Shown piece after piece: positions 1 through 9,980 of a DNA stretch of 64,000 bases. The stretch is from Coffea arabica. Its lineage: Eukaryota; Streptophyta; Magnoliopsida; Gentianales; Rubiaceae. The stretch lies in the NCBI RefSeq assembly GCF_036785885.1, contig NC_092312.1:10744001-10808000 (forward strand). Direction: 5' to 3'. How positions within the stretch are numbered: the first letter of the stretch is position 1; each line of letters starts with the position of its first letter. The notes under the pieces are model-generated. The model was not told the DNA's origin. It searched no databases and worked only from the letters and a program-made list of their open reading frames with translations. A program made the position numbers and the translations under genes.

Positions 1-47
1 AGGGCGGGGCAGGACAGCGAGCGTGGGGGCCGGGGCGGTGGAGAGGA

Positions 48-968
48 GTATTGTAAAGAGTTTATTGCCAAAATAACACTCTTGTTAAAAAATATTCTCA
101 ATGTGATTTACTTTCAAAATTTATTCCCATAATGATGTTATAGTTGCCATCTAGTTATCCTGATTACCATGCACGATAACAAGAAAAGAAAGTTCAAATC
201 TAATTTAAAGTATCCAACATGAATTAAAATTTTAAATTTTTTTATTACAGAGGCACAAGAAGATTGCATAACTTTTATAATTTCTTTATAAATATTTAAA
301 ATAAATTCTACCATTATTGACCTTGCTATTATTGGACTCTAATTTTTTAAAAATGTATCAAACCTATTGCATATATATTTTTTAAAAAATAAATTTTAAA
401 AATACAAAAGTTGCAACAAAAATTTCAACAAAAATTGTAAGCAATTAAAAAACTTCAAGACTATCATATTTATTTATGTTATCATTCCTACTCCTTAAAA
501 AGACACGAGAATAATTTTCATTTGCCTTGAGATTATCAACTCAAGAAGCATATTTTTTAGATGCTGTTAATATAAATATTGATTTCTTAGAATTACGAGT
601 GTGTTTGGATTGAAGATTATTTCACTTTATTTACACACACTGACTTGCTTATATCATCAACACATTTTTCAATCACATTTTTATCTCACATACATCATAT
701 CAAAAAAAGTGCTACCGTAAAAATATCTCAAATATAGGTTTGACAAGGGAAAGATAATGAAACAAAAAAATGCGGGAAGATTTAGAAAGAAAATTGGAGA
801 AGATATTAGATGAAAAAGAGAAATGGAATGTGCTTTTATCTCCATCCTGACACATATACTGCCTAAGTGGCAAAAAAAAGGATTATAAAGGTAATATATT
901 ATAAAAATAGATTACTTTGGGTATATGTTTTGGAATAAGAGTTATTTTGGCAATAAACTCGTATTGTA
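48..968. mobile_element. Non-autonomous TIR DNA transposon
   Basis: An inverted repeat of about 24 bp bounds this segment: positions 58-83 and 937-960 are reverse complements apart from a 2-base insertion in the left copy (core GTTTATTGCCAAAATAA). Directly outside the arms the 8-mer GTATTGTA occurs at 48-55 and again at 961-968, which fits a target-site duplication of a hAT- or Mutator-like element. The interior is AT-rich, has no transposase ORF, and contains a GTTTGGATTG-type repeat near 601. The superfamily is an inference from duplication length only. Confidence 0.6.
599..741. repeat. GTTTGGATTG-family MITE, right end degraded
   Basis: The left end GTGTGTTTGGATTG and the interior (acacactgacttgctt, atcatcaacacatttttca, then a run ending in tctcaaata) closely match the element at 61250-61428. 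The right inverted terminus is not preserved here. It lies inside the larger TIR element at 56-960. Confidence 0.5.
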
Positions 969-1602
969 GAACGGGGGCAATTTTGGAGTCGGGCGTTGCA
1001 TCCCTTGCTAGGACTTCAGTTGATTGGATCTGGGACAGGAGTTTGGACTTCGATTAGGTCGGTTGACCAAGTATGTGCTTCGGTAAGAGATTATTTGAAA
1101 ATTATTTTTAAATAATATTTTAATATTTTCGTGATGTGATATATATAAAATTTAAAAATTTTAAAAATGATAAAAAATGTATTGTGATAAATCTCTTTTT
1201 TTTTTGGTCAAATGATGAGCTATCCTAACAAATACTTGTCTCGATAAAACAAAATGAAAAAGGATTTTTTTTCTGTCTACATAATAGGGGTGCAATCACT
1301 ATATTAATCACTTTATTATTTGGGCTTGGCTCCCATTGTAACTTCTTGTCCTTCATTGGGCTAGATGAGTGCAGTTACAAATTTTTGAATTCGTACTTGA
1401 GTTGATGTGAATGATGCACTATATTTATTTATTTATTTATATAAGTATAATTAATCTCGAAGAGCATTTTGATATTCAAGATGTGCTTGGTCGTAGCCGA
1501 GTTAACTTGAATTTTAGAGTTTAATATCACTATCTATTTATGCTTTTCATGGATTATATTTTACGGTTGCAATATATTTTTATTTTTTGAAAAAAAGTTT
1601 CC

Positions 1603-1743
1603 TGTTTAGATGACTATTTTTATAACTTTTTGTAGGAAAATGTATTGTAACAATTTAATGCATATGGGGTAAAATGGATATTGAAAAGTGCATTCACGAA
1701 AAATGTAAATTTTTTTTAAAAAAAAAAAAAATCACAATCCAAA
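1603..1743. repeat. GTTTGGATTG-family MITE
   Basis: The segment starts with TGTTTAGATGACTATTTT and ends with AAAATCACAATCCAAAC, which gives inverted ends like those of the other family members in the window. The interior is AT-rich and non-coding. No clear target duplication was found. Confidence 0.45.
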
Positions 1744-3362
1744 CTATGAAATCCATTTTTATTTTTCCTTCTTTTGGTTAGAGAAAATGACGGTCATGTG
1801 GCCATTTCGGAAACTACAAAAAGTGGGAGTACCATGTAAATTGATAGTTCAATATTGGAGTTTTTTTTTATTTTTATTTCCCCCCCTAACATTAATTATA
1901 TGGAGTTATGGACTGTTCGAGTTGAATCATAGAAAAGTGAAACATTATCTGTAACATTAAAAGTTTTTGGACTAGAAAACGGGAATTCAAGTCAAATCAA
2001 GCACTCCCAATACAGTTAAACCACTAAAGATTAGTATCTGCAAATCTTTCAACACTTCCTCCTTTTCTTTTTCTCGTAATCTTTTGACAAGACTACGGTC
2101 TAGTTATATTCTTAGCACTTTTCTTATAGATGCTAAAAGTTTTTAAATCATATTAGTTTGAAAATATGACCTTGTCAATAGGTTAAAGGAAAAAAAGGAA
2201 ATAATAGGAATTAATGAAGAAATAGTAGCTATTGCCACTGACAAATAAATCCCTTTTTGTTTTTAATAAATAAAAGATTTTAAACTCAGAACGTCTTGCT
2301 ACTAATTCCTCCTAACTTAGGATCCAATTCAATCCGCTTGAATTTCTTACTTATAATCCCTCCCTCCTAACGTACAATCAAGCCTTATTTCTCAATTCTT
2401 CCACTGACAAGTAAGCCTTATTCCTGGAAGAATTGAGAGTCTTTCACCTGCTGCGACTGCAAATGAGTCAAGAATTCTCAAAACATTAATCATGTGTCAA
2501 AAGACTCGAAACTCGCATCCCTTGATTTGCTAAGCATCAAGGGAAAAAACACCGGGCCCCCGGGTGGGGTGGGGTTTAGGAATTAGGATTAGATATGCTT
2601 TGTGTTCAAATCAACATGTGAGATCCCAGCTGCACTGTGGGATAGCTACCCGTCAAAACGTGAAGGATGATATTTTGGAGCTTTTGATAATTTCAGTACC
2701 CGAACTTATAATTGTGATTATCTCAAGGTAATGAGTCAACCGAGCATGCATATTTTCAGTGTAATTTTCTAACATTTCAGGGACCATAATGACAAGTTTT
2801 GATGAGCTAATTCTGCTATTTTTTTTCTAGCTACTAAGCATTTAATTGGACTGTACTAGTTAGCTAGGTAAAACTATAAAAGTGATATAAATAAGCACGT
2901 CAATGTTACAATACATGTTCATATCTCGGATTGTCCTGGAGCGAATCTTCTACACACGTACATAAAAAAGATTCTGAATTCAAGACCTCTCAATCCACTT
3001 AAAAAAGTAAAAGGCTATTTTTAAATAGCGCTTCGAATTATATTATACGTACTACCCAATTTAGATACTACAATGACACGTACGTACAAGAAGATAAACT
3101 AAAAATAAAAACTTGACTGCGGTTGCACATCCCTTAAGAAGCTCTTAATGACCAAAACGAACACAAACAGCACACAGATTATACAACCACCTATAGTGAT
3201 GGACACGTGTTGACCATGTAAGTGTTCCTCGGCTTGAAATCCACAAAACAGTCTGAAAACGAAAATTCGATGAGCTGTAAACGGGTCCAAAAAGAAAAAA
3301 GGTAAACGGATCAAATCGAATCAATCTTTTGGCTGGTTGAATTCGATTCAAGGTTTTGGGCT
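1744..3362. other. Gene-free AT-rich intergenic DNA
   Basis: No ORF with plant-gene features, tRNA-like sequence or structured repeat was recognised. The stretch ends at the left LTR of the retrotransposon. Confidence 0.6.
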
Positions 3363-3922
3363 TGATGCGACTGCCAAAAATAAGATCTGAGCTGAGCTGC
3401 GACGGGCTGAGCGAGCTGGCGAGCTGGTCAGGTGAACGAGCCGACCTGCAAATGGACAGACGGTGGAGCTAACAGAGAGTGGCCGAGCTGATAGGCCGAA
3501 TTGACGGGGAGAGAACGGACGACCTGTCCTGCAGAGAGGGAAATAAACGGAGGGACTAGAGTCCCCGGAATAACTCCGACGGCCAAGTCAGTAGAGCTCA
3601 AGAGTAGAGCAACAGTAGAGAGAACTGTGGATGGCATACCTTGTGTCGTCTTGTGGTGCTGTATATATAGGCTTAACGGGTGGTAGTTTCCATATAGGAG
3701 TCAAAGTCCCCTTAGGGTTCGGAGTCTTCTTAGGGTTTCGTGCGGCGGCTCCTACAAGTTCGGAGACGGCGGCCCATAGGCCCATCTCAAGGATCGATAA
3801 GTAAGGCCGAGCTGGCCTCCATATGCCGAGTTAGCGCCTGCGAGTTGCGAGGTCTCACAGCCGACCTGACGAGCAAGACCTGCCGAGCTGACACGTGGCA
3901 CGCGCAGGTTCACCCCACTACA
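3363..3922 (-). repeat. 3' LTR of the Tat element
   Basis: This 560-bp copy is 99.6% identical to 12575-13134. It lies downstream of pol and of the antisense gene in element orientation. It would supply the polyadenylation region of the genomic RNA. Confidence 0.95.
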
Positions 3923-3935
3923 CTAGCCCCCTTGA
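3923..3935 (-). other. Polypurine tract
   Basis: Immediately upstream of the 3' LTR on the minus strand the sequence is TCAAGGGGGCTAG. This purine run at the LTR junction is where plus-strand DNA synthesis would be primed. Confidence 0.6.
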
Positions 3936-4190
3936 GTCTAGAGTCACTGATGAGCCATGTGGGTCTGGACCAAACTTCGAAGCGTCACGTCGGCTTCGTG
4001 CGGGACCCACAATCCCACGATCACGTATCTCCTCCGAAAAACTGCCACGTCCGCCGTCGTAACCGTCACTTCAAGGGTCACGTCCTTCATGATGGCGGTT
4101 TGTCAGCTCACGCGTCTTCCAAGGTAACTGCCCCCTAGCCATAAATTCGAACTTCTTCCTCGGGACTCTTCGGCTTCCCGCCCAGGGAGC

Positions 4191-4200
4191 CTATAAATAG
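4191..4200 (+). promoter_or_regulatory. TATA box of the antisense additional gene
   Basis: CTATAAATAG is a near-perfect plant TATA box, preceded by a GC-rich stretch and followed by a pyrimidine-rich leader (CTTCCTTCTCATTTTCTCTT). The first long ORF starts 165 bp downstream. It is on the strand opposite to gag-pol, so it would drive only the additional gene. Confidence 0.7.
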
Positions 4201-4363
4201 GCCCCACCAAACGTCACTCTCAAGCCTTCCTTCTCATTTTCTCTTCTCTTCCAACCTTTTCCAGCTTGCTCCGCATTCAGTGAGGTCGTCCGAGAGTAGG
4301 ATTACCCTCTAAGCACACCTCAGTTCTTCCCCCTCATTCATCAGTAAGTTCTCCTTTCCTTTT

Positions 4364-6573
4364 ATGTCGTCTTCCTCCACACACTCAGACCTTACCAGCT
4401 CAGCACCTAGGCGTAGGATTACCCGACCTGTATTCATAGAAATACCCGACTCCAGTCCTTCTCCTTCCAGCTCGTCTGGGTCTGAATATCTTCCTCCCCC
4501 AATCCCAAGCCTTGCTATAGCCATGAACCGACCTGGTCCATCCGCTCAGCCCGAAGCTGGCGCTGCTGACCCAGAGATTCCTCTGGGGGTGGCTCCAGCT
4601 CGCGCCAGAGCAGGTCCCGTTAGGGGACCAGACATCGACTTTGGGGAAGTCGAGATTATCCCCCCCCTCCTCGACCAAGGGGATGTGGATGAACTGGTGG
4701 GGAGGTACGACATTCTCCCCCAGTTCGAGGCTCGGGCCGCCCAGCCAGGGGAGTACGCTTGCCGACCTCCCCCTGGGTTTGTGGCTATCTACAGAGATCA
4801 GCTCGTGGCTGGTCTTCGCCTCCCCATTCCCCAATTTCTTTACGACATCCTAACCTTCTGGGGCATTCGAATTACCCAGGTCGTTCCCAACGCCATTCGG
4901 TCCATCCTCGGCTTCTTTATTTTGTGCCGAGCTCTTGAAATCCCCTATTCTCTGGACCTATTCAGGTCTTTCTTTCAGATGAAGGTAAGTGGCCCAGTTC
5001 ACGGTTGGTTCTACTTTGCTCGCAGGAGCGGAGGGGAACTTCCTACCCGCGAACTGTTCACTCATATGCCTTCTTCCATCAAGGGCTGGAAAGCCTACTT
5101 CTTTTTTGTGAAGAATACTGGGTTTCCTCCCCTAACCTGGAGAGAGGATACCCAAGTAATCGATCCAATCCCTTCTCCTCTGCCCGAGGCCGAGCTAGAC
5201 CGGTTGGTCAGTTCGGAAGCTCAACTGAAGGTAAAGGAATTTAACAATGCCCAGCTCTGGTCGGCGGGGCTAATCCGAGCAGAGGTGAACGACCCTGCCC
5301 CCGATCTCCGACCTATCACCCCCGAGGAGCTAACAGCTCGTAATTTTCTCGACCTGCTCCTATCCATGAGTCCCCATCATCCTGACTGACCAAGTGTTTT
5401 TGTCCTGCAGTGAAGAGGTTTTCCCAGCTGCTGAACATCGGCGGAATTGGCAGTGCGAGCACGCCAACTCCTGCGCCTTCCACAGCGCCGAGCAGCACTG
5501 TGCCTCTACCTCCACCTGTGTCCACTCCCCAAATTGCCGCTCAGTCTTCACTGGGGGAGGGATCAAAGAAGAAAAGAAAGAAGTCCACGGCCAAAAAGGC
5601 CAGGACAGAGGCGGCTTCCCCCCAGTCCCAGGAGGAGCCCTCTACGGCTATCGCTTCTCATTATGGGGTGAGCTCCGCCGAGCAGCAGGCTTCGTCACAA
5701 TCTCCCCCCGCTATGTGGCGCATGAGGAATGTGATTCCCCTGAAGCCCCCTACCGAGCTGGGCTCACACCCGCACCCCCACCATTTCTGCCCGAAGTGGG
5801 GGTTGTCGGTGAACGACCGAGCTCAATTCCCCGAAATGGCGAAAGAGCTCGTCAAAGGCGCGGTACTCCCCCGCGATCACCACTTCATCCAACTTGCCTC
5901 CAACGCTGAGCTGTTAGAGCACTTTTACCTCAGCACCACCCAGGTAACTTCTTAACCAGCACTTTCCCTGACATCCTTTCGAGCTTTGCCGACTACTTAT
6001 CCTGTACCTAATATGCAGCTCAACGTTGCGGGGGCCGAGCTGGCTCAGCGGTATGAGAACATGGGGGTCAACCTGTCCCAGGTTGATGCTGCCAAAGAGA
6101 AGTTGTCGAGTCAGCTCGAAGCTGCAGAGTCCGAGCTGGAGACCCTGAAGAAGCAACTTGCAGATGCCAACTCCTCCTGCGAACTGGAAAAGAAGAGAAC
6201 GGCCGAACTGGCTGCGACCCTGGAGGCAGAGCAGAAAAAATCTGCCGAGCTGGTGGAGGCGGCAAGGGAAGAAGGGCGCCAGCTAGGCGTCAAAGAGTTC
6301 AAGAAGTCTGAAGTCTTTATGAACGACCTGGCCCTCCTCAACGGCCCTGTCCTGCAACTCGGCTACACGAAGGCCTTGATGGATGTGGAGTCCCTGAAGT
6401 TGCCAGGCTTTGACCTGAGCAAATGGCCTGACTTCAACCCCCAATCTACCAACCAAATTGACAGGCTCGTCACAGGTTACTCCAATGGGCGCGACCTGGC
6501 TGCCCTGATTGCCGATCCTAATCTTCCTGCCCTCTCCCCAGAGCCAGAGCAAGAGCAACAAGGGGAGAGCTAA
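4364..6573 (+). CDS. Antisense additional ORF of the retrotransposon (Transposase_28-type domain, coiled-coil C-terminus)
   Basis: This gene lies inside the element but reads opposite to gag-pol. The first segment (ATG 4364 to stop 5389, 341 aa) has a Ser/Pro-rich N-terminus, then a region resembling the Pfam 'putative gypsy type transposon' domain: PPGFVAIYRDQLVAGLRLP, PNAIRSILGFFILCRAL, GWFYFARR, PSSIKGWKAYFFFV. A second segment in another frame (about 5411-5943) is Pro/Ser-rich with a basic KKKRKKSTAKKAR patch (possible nuclear signal). A third (6019-6573) has a long coiled coil (KEKLSSQLEAAESELETLKK). The second and third join cleanly by a 75-bp GT-AG intron, 5944-6018, phase 0. The first junction is unresolved: a phase-0 option is donor 5231 with acceptor ending 5427. 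The strand and position match the antisense aORFs known in some Tat/Grande elements. Function unknown. Confidence 0.75.
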
Positions 6574-6826
6574 GCTGATAGGACTTAGACTAGCCTTGTA
6601 GGATGTTAGGCTAGAGTAGGGTCCGAGCTGGCCAGCTCGGTTTTGTATGGCCCCCTACCTGTACATGCTTTTTGATTTTGAATATATGCGGCCTTTTCCT
6701 TTCCCAACACTTATAAAAATTTCTATTTCATTTCAAAGCTTTGAATACATTCATAATTCCCAATGCCGAACTACTAAAATAAAAGCAGACCTGTCCAGCC
6801 GACCATTTTCAGCTCGGGCAGGATTC

Positions 6827-9800
6827 TTAAAGAAAAAGCCTTAAATTCGAGTTGTGCCACGTGCGTGGTACTTCGCTTCCATCCAGACGAGCTAGTTTGC
6901 AATAGCCTGCTTGGCCAACTTCCTTTACTTCGTACGGGCCTTCCCAGTTCGGGTCTAACTTGCCTGTGCCTACAGCTCGGCTGACTGAATTTCTGCGTAC
7001 TACCAGGTCCCCTGGTTTAAAAGAAAGATGCCTTACCCTGGCATTGTAGTAGCGTGCAACCTGGCCCTTATACTTTGCCATCCTTATAGCCGCTTCTTCT
7101 CTTCGATGCTCGAGCAAGTCTAGATCGAGTCGCATCTCTTCCTCATTGCTTTGGGCCACGAAGTGCTGTACCCTGGCCGAAGGCATCCCAATTTCCGCAG
7201 GGATTACTGCTTCCACCCCATATGTTAGGACAAACGGAGTTTCCTGTGTGGCCGTCCGAGGCGTAGTCCGGTAAGCCCATAGTATGGTGGGCAGCTCGTC
7301 CAGCCAACCCGTCCGGGCTGATTCGATCCTTGTCTTTAAGCCGTGCAGGATGGTCCGGTTCACATTCTCGACCTGCCCATTGGCCTGGGGGTGCCCTACT
7401 GAGGTGAAGTGCTGCTGGATACCGAGCTCAGTGCACCACTCCTGAAGCGAATGATCTGCGAACTGCCGGCCATTATCCGAAACGAGAACCCTGGGAATGC
7501 CAAATCGGCAGACTACGTTCCTCCAGAGGAACTTATGTATCGACCTACAACTGATCGTGCTAAGTGGCTCAGCCTCTATCCACTTGGTGAAGTAATCAAT
7601 CGCCACCACCAAGTACTCATGGCCACCGGGAGCTCGGGGAAAAGGTCCTAACAAGTCGATTCCCCACTGGAAGAACGGCCACGGGCTATGAAGAGGGATC
7701 ATTTCCCGAGTTGGGGCATGATGAACTGGAGCATGTAGCTGACAAGACTTACATCGAGCTACCAGCTCGGTCGAGTCCCTGAAGATGGTGGGCCAATAGT
7801 ACCCGGCCAGCATTCCCTTCTTGGCCAATACCCTGGAGCCAACGTGATTGCCACAGATGCCCTCATGCAACTCGCGCAAGACATAGCTCCCCTCCTCAGG
7901 TGTCATACACCTCAGCCAGGGCTGCAAGTAGGACTTCCTATACAGGACTCCCTGCACAAGCGTGTACCTCTGCGACTTAAGGAGGATTTTGCGGGCCTCT
8001 GTCCTGCTCGGGGGGAGTTCCCCCTGCGCCAAGTATCGAACAATGGGGTCCATCCAGGAGCTCACCACCTGGATGACCGCAGTACTGACCTGGTCATATG
8101 CCCGATTCCTGACGACCTCCACAACTATCTCCCGACCTAGGGTGCCAACCGAGGTGGAGGCCAGTTTGGACAGGGCATCAGCTCTCTTGTTCAGACTCCG
8201 CGGGATCTGCTCTAGCACAAACTGCTCAAACAGGCCCTTCAGCTCATGTGTCTTGGCCACGTATTTTCTCAGCGTCCCCTCTTTGACCTCGTAGCTTCCC
8301 CCTACCTGGTTAACTATCAGCTGCGAGTCGCTATAGACTTTCAACGAACTGGCCCCTAACTTCCGAGCCATCTCCATTCCTGCAATTAGAGCTTCGTACT
8401 CAGATTCATTATTAGATGCTCTGAAATCAAACCTTAACGCGTAAGGCAGCTCCTCTCCCGTAGGGCTGATTAGGAGAAGCCCTGCTCCGCATCCTTCTTT
8501 GCTGGACGCGCCATCCACATACAGCGTCCACGTGGGCTTTGTTTGCTCCGCTGTTTTCCTAGCCTCCCCGTCTTGGGCTGCTGTCCCGACCAGTTCGGCC
8601 TTGGCAGTTTCTTCGGGATATGCGACCTCAGCTGCGTCTCCGACCTGTTGGACCTCCGCTGCGTCTACGGCCTGCCTGGCCTCTGCAGCCTCTCGGGTCG
8701 GTCTGGTCTCCCCAGCTTCTCTGGCCGATCCGCCCTCTGCTACCTGACTGGCCTGTGCGACCTCAGCAGCGTCTCTGGTCCGTGGGACCTCGGCTGCCTC
8801 TCTGATCTGTACGGCCTTGGCAGTCTCCGGGGTCTGTATGGCTCTGGCGGCGCGCGCGTCCTCAACCTCCTTATTCGGTCTGGCCTGGTCTGTCTCCCCT
8901 CCAGTCGACCCAAAAGAGATGCCATCTGCTATGAAATCTGCTAGTGCTTGAGCTTTGATGGCCGTCCTGGGCTGATATCCCAGGTCATACTCAGACAATT
9001 CCACCGCCCATTTTACCATTCGACCTGAAGACTCTGGTTTGGACAAGATCTGCTTCAGGGGCTGGTCCGTTATGACTACCACGGGATGAGCTTGGAAATA
9101 AGTCCTCAGCTTCCGAGCTGCGTGAACTAGCGCCAAGACATATCGCTCTATCGCCGAGTACCGGGATTCGGCCCCCTGCAGGGCGCGACTGACATAATAC
9201 ACTGGCTTCTGTAACTTGTCCTCCTCTCGCACCAGCACTGCGCTTACAGCCCCCTCTCCCGCAGCTAGGTAGATGAACAGGGTCTCCCCCACCTCAGGAG
9301 AGGTCAGAGCTGGCAACCTAATGAGATGTTCCTTAAGCTCGTCAAACGCCTTCTGGCACTCCGGGTTCCACTCGAACTGCCGACCTCCTTTCAGGGCCTT
9401 AAAGAAAGGTGACCCCCGAACTGCCGATTTGGACAAGAACCTGTTCAAGGCAGCCATCCTTCCTGTCAGACGCTGCACCTCTTTAATATTCCGGGGTGGA
9501 GCCATATCCATGATGGCCTTAACCTTGTCCGGGTTGGCTCTCACCCCCTCTTTGGAAATCATGTACCCCAGAAATTTTCCCGACCTGACCCCAAAAGTGC
9601 ACTTCTTTGGGTTTAGTCGCATGCGTGAGTGTCGAAGGATCTCGAAAATCTCCCTCAGGTCGGAGACGAACTGCTCCTGGGTTCGGCTTTTCACCAACAT
9701 ATCGTCCACATAAACCTCCAGGTTTCGACCGATCTGATTCCTGAACAACTTGTTTACCAGCCTTTGATAGGTTGCGCCTGCATTTTTTAAACCAAACGGC

Positions 9801-9979
9801 ATGGTGACGTAACAATATGTGCCATCCTCCGTGATAAACGAAGTCTTCTCCTGGTCCTCCTCGTCCAAGGCTATCTGATGGTACCCTTTGAAAGCATCCA
9901 AGAAGCAGAAAATCTCATAACCTGCGGTTGAGTCCACGAGCTGGTCAATCCGGGGAAGTGGGTAACAATCTTTAGGGCA
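6827..9979 (-). CDS. Pol: reverse transcriptase, RNase H, second RNase H, integrase
   Basis: A 1,036-codon open stretch (9937-6827), open upstream to the frameshift. Residues from its first codon: RT with catalytic YVDD at 76-79, preceded by VTMPFGLKNAGATYQ. The Ty3-type RNase H follows at roughly 200-340 (SRALQGAESRYSAIE, TDQPLKQIL). A ~120-residue alanine/glutamate repeat linker comes next. The second, Tat-specific RNase H spans roughly 470-600 (LYVDGASSKEGCGAG, NNESEYEALIAGM, YSDSQLIVNQV). The integrase has an HHCC zinc finger (HEGICGNH...CKSC) and a D,D-E core (WGIDLLGPF, VSDNGRQF, NGQVENVNR). The frame ends soon after the GPYEV domain with no chromodomain. The enzymatic residues that can be seen are intact, so this part alone could encode active protein if expressed. 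Confidence 0.93.
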   Translation of the reverse strand, partial: CPKDCYPLPRIDQLVDSTAGYEIFCFLDAFKGYHQIALDEEDQEKTSFITEDGTYCYVTMPFGLKNAGATYQRLVNKLFRNQIGRNLEVYVDDMLVKSRTQEQFVSDLREIFEILRHSRMRLNPKKCTFGVRSGKFLGYMISKEGVRANPDKVKAIMDMAPPRNIKEVQRLTGRMAALNRFLSKSAVRGSPFFKALKGGRQFEWNPECQKAFDELKEHLIRLPALTSPEVGETLFIYLAAGEGAVSAVLVREEDKLQKPVYYVSRALQGAESRYSAIERYVLALVHAARKLRTYFQAHPVVVITDQPLKQILSKPESSGRMVKWAVELSEYDLGYQPRTAIKAQALADFIADGISFGSTGGETDQARPNKEVEDARAARAIQTPETAKAVQIREAAEVPRTRDAAEVAQASQVAEGGSAREAGETRPTREAAEARQAVDAAEVQQVGDAAEVAYPEETAKAELVGTAAQDGEARKTAEQTKPTWTLYVDGASSKEGCGAGLLLISPTGEELPYALRFDFRASNNESEYEALIAGMEMARKLGASSLKVYSDSQLIVNQVGGSYEVKEGTLRKYVAKTHELKGLFEQFVLEQIPRSLNKRADALSKLASTSVGTLGREIVVEVVRNRAYDQVSTAVIQVVSSWMDPIVRYLAQGELPPSRTEARKILLKSQRYTLVQGVLYRKSYLQPWLRCMTPEEGSYVLRELHEGICGNHVGSRVLAKKGMLAGYYWPTIFRDSTELVARCKSCQLHAPVHHAPTREMIPLHSPWPFFQWGIDLLGPFPRAPGGHEYLVVAIDYFTKWIEAEPLSTISCRSIHKFLWRNVVCRFGIPRVLVSDNGRQFADHSLQEWCTELGIQQHFTSVGHPQANGQVENVNRTILHGLKTRIESARTGWLDELPTILWAYRTTPRTATQETPFVLTYGVEAVIPAEIGMPSARVQHFVAQSNEEEMRLDLDLLEHRREEAAIRMAKYKGQVARYYNARVRHLSFKPGDLVVRRNSVSRAVGTGKLDPNWEGPYEVKEVGQAGYCKLARLDGSEVPRTWHNSNLRLFL
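8540..8900 (-). repeat. Degenerate coding repeat linking the two RNase H domains
   Basis: Within pol, about 120 codons form an imperfect repeat rich in Ala, Glu, Arg and Thr, with recurring units such as RDAAEVAQ, VDAAEVQQ, GDAAEVAY and REAAEVPR. On the plus strand this appears as repeated GACCTC..GCTGCGTCT-like units. It separates the Ty3-type and Tat-type RNase H domains. It is probably a flexible spacer that has expanded by slippage or unequal exchange. Confidence 0.75.
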
Positions 9980-9980
9980 A

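Noticed and set aside
3428..3785. Small ORFs in the LTRs (also 12640-12997)
   Set aside because: Identical in both LTRs only because the LTRs are copies; they overlap on both strands and show no domain.
8499..8944. Plus-strand ORFs opposite the RNase H linker
   Set aside because: They mirror the repetitive coding sequence of pol; no independent signal such as a start context or domain.
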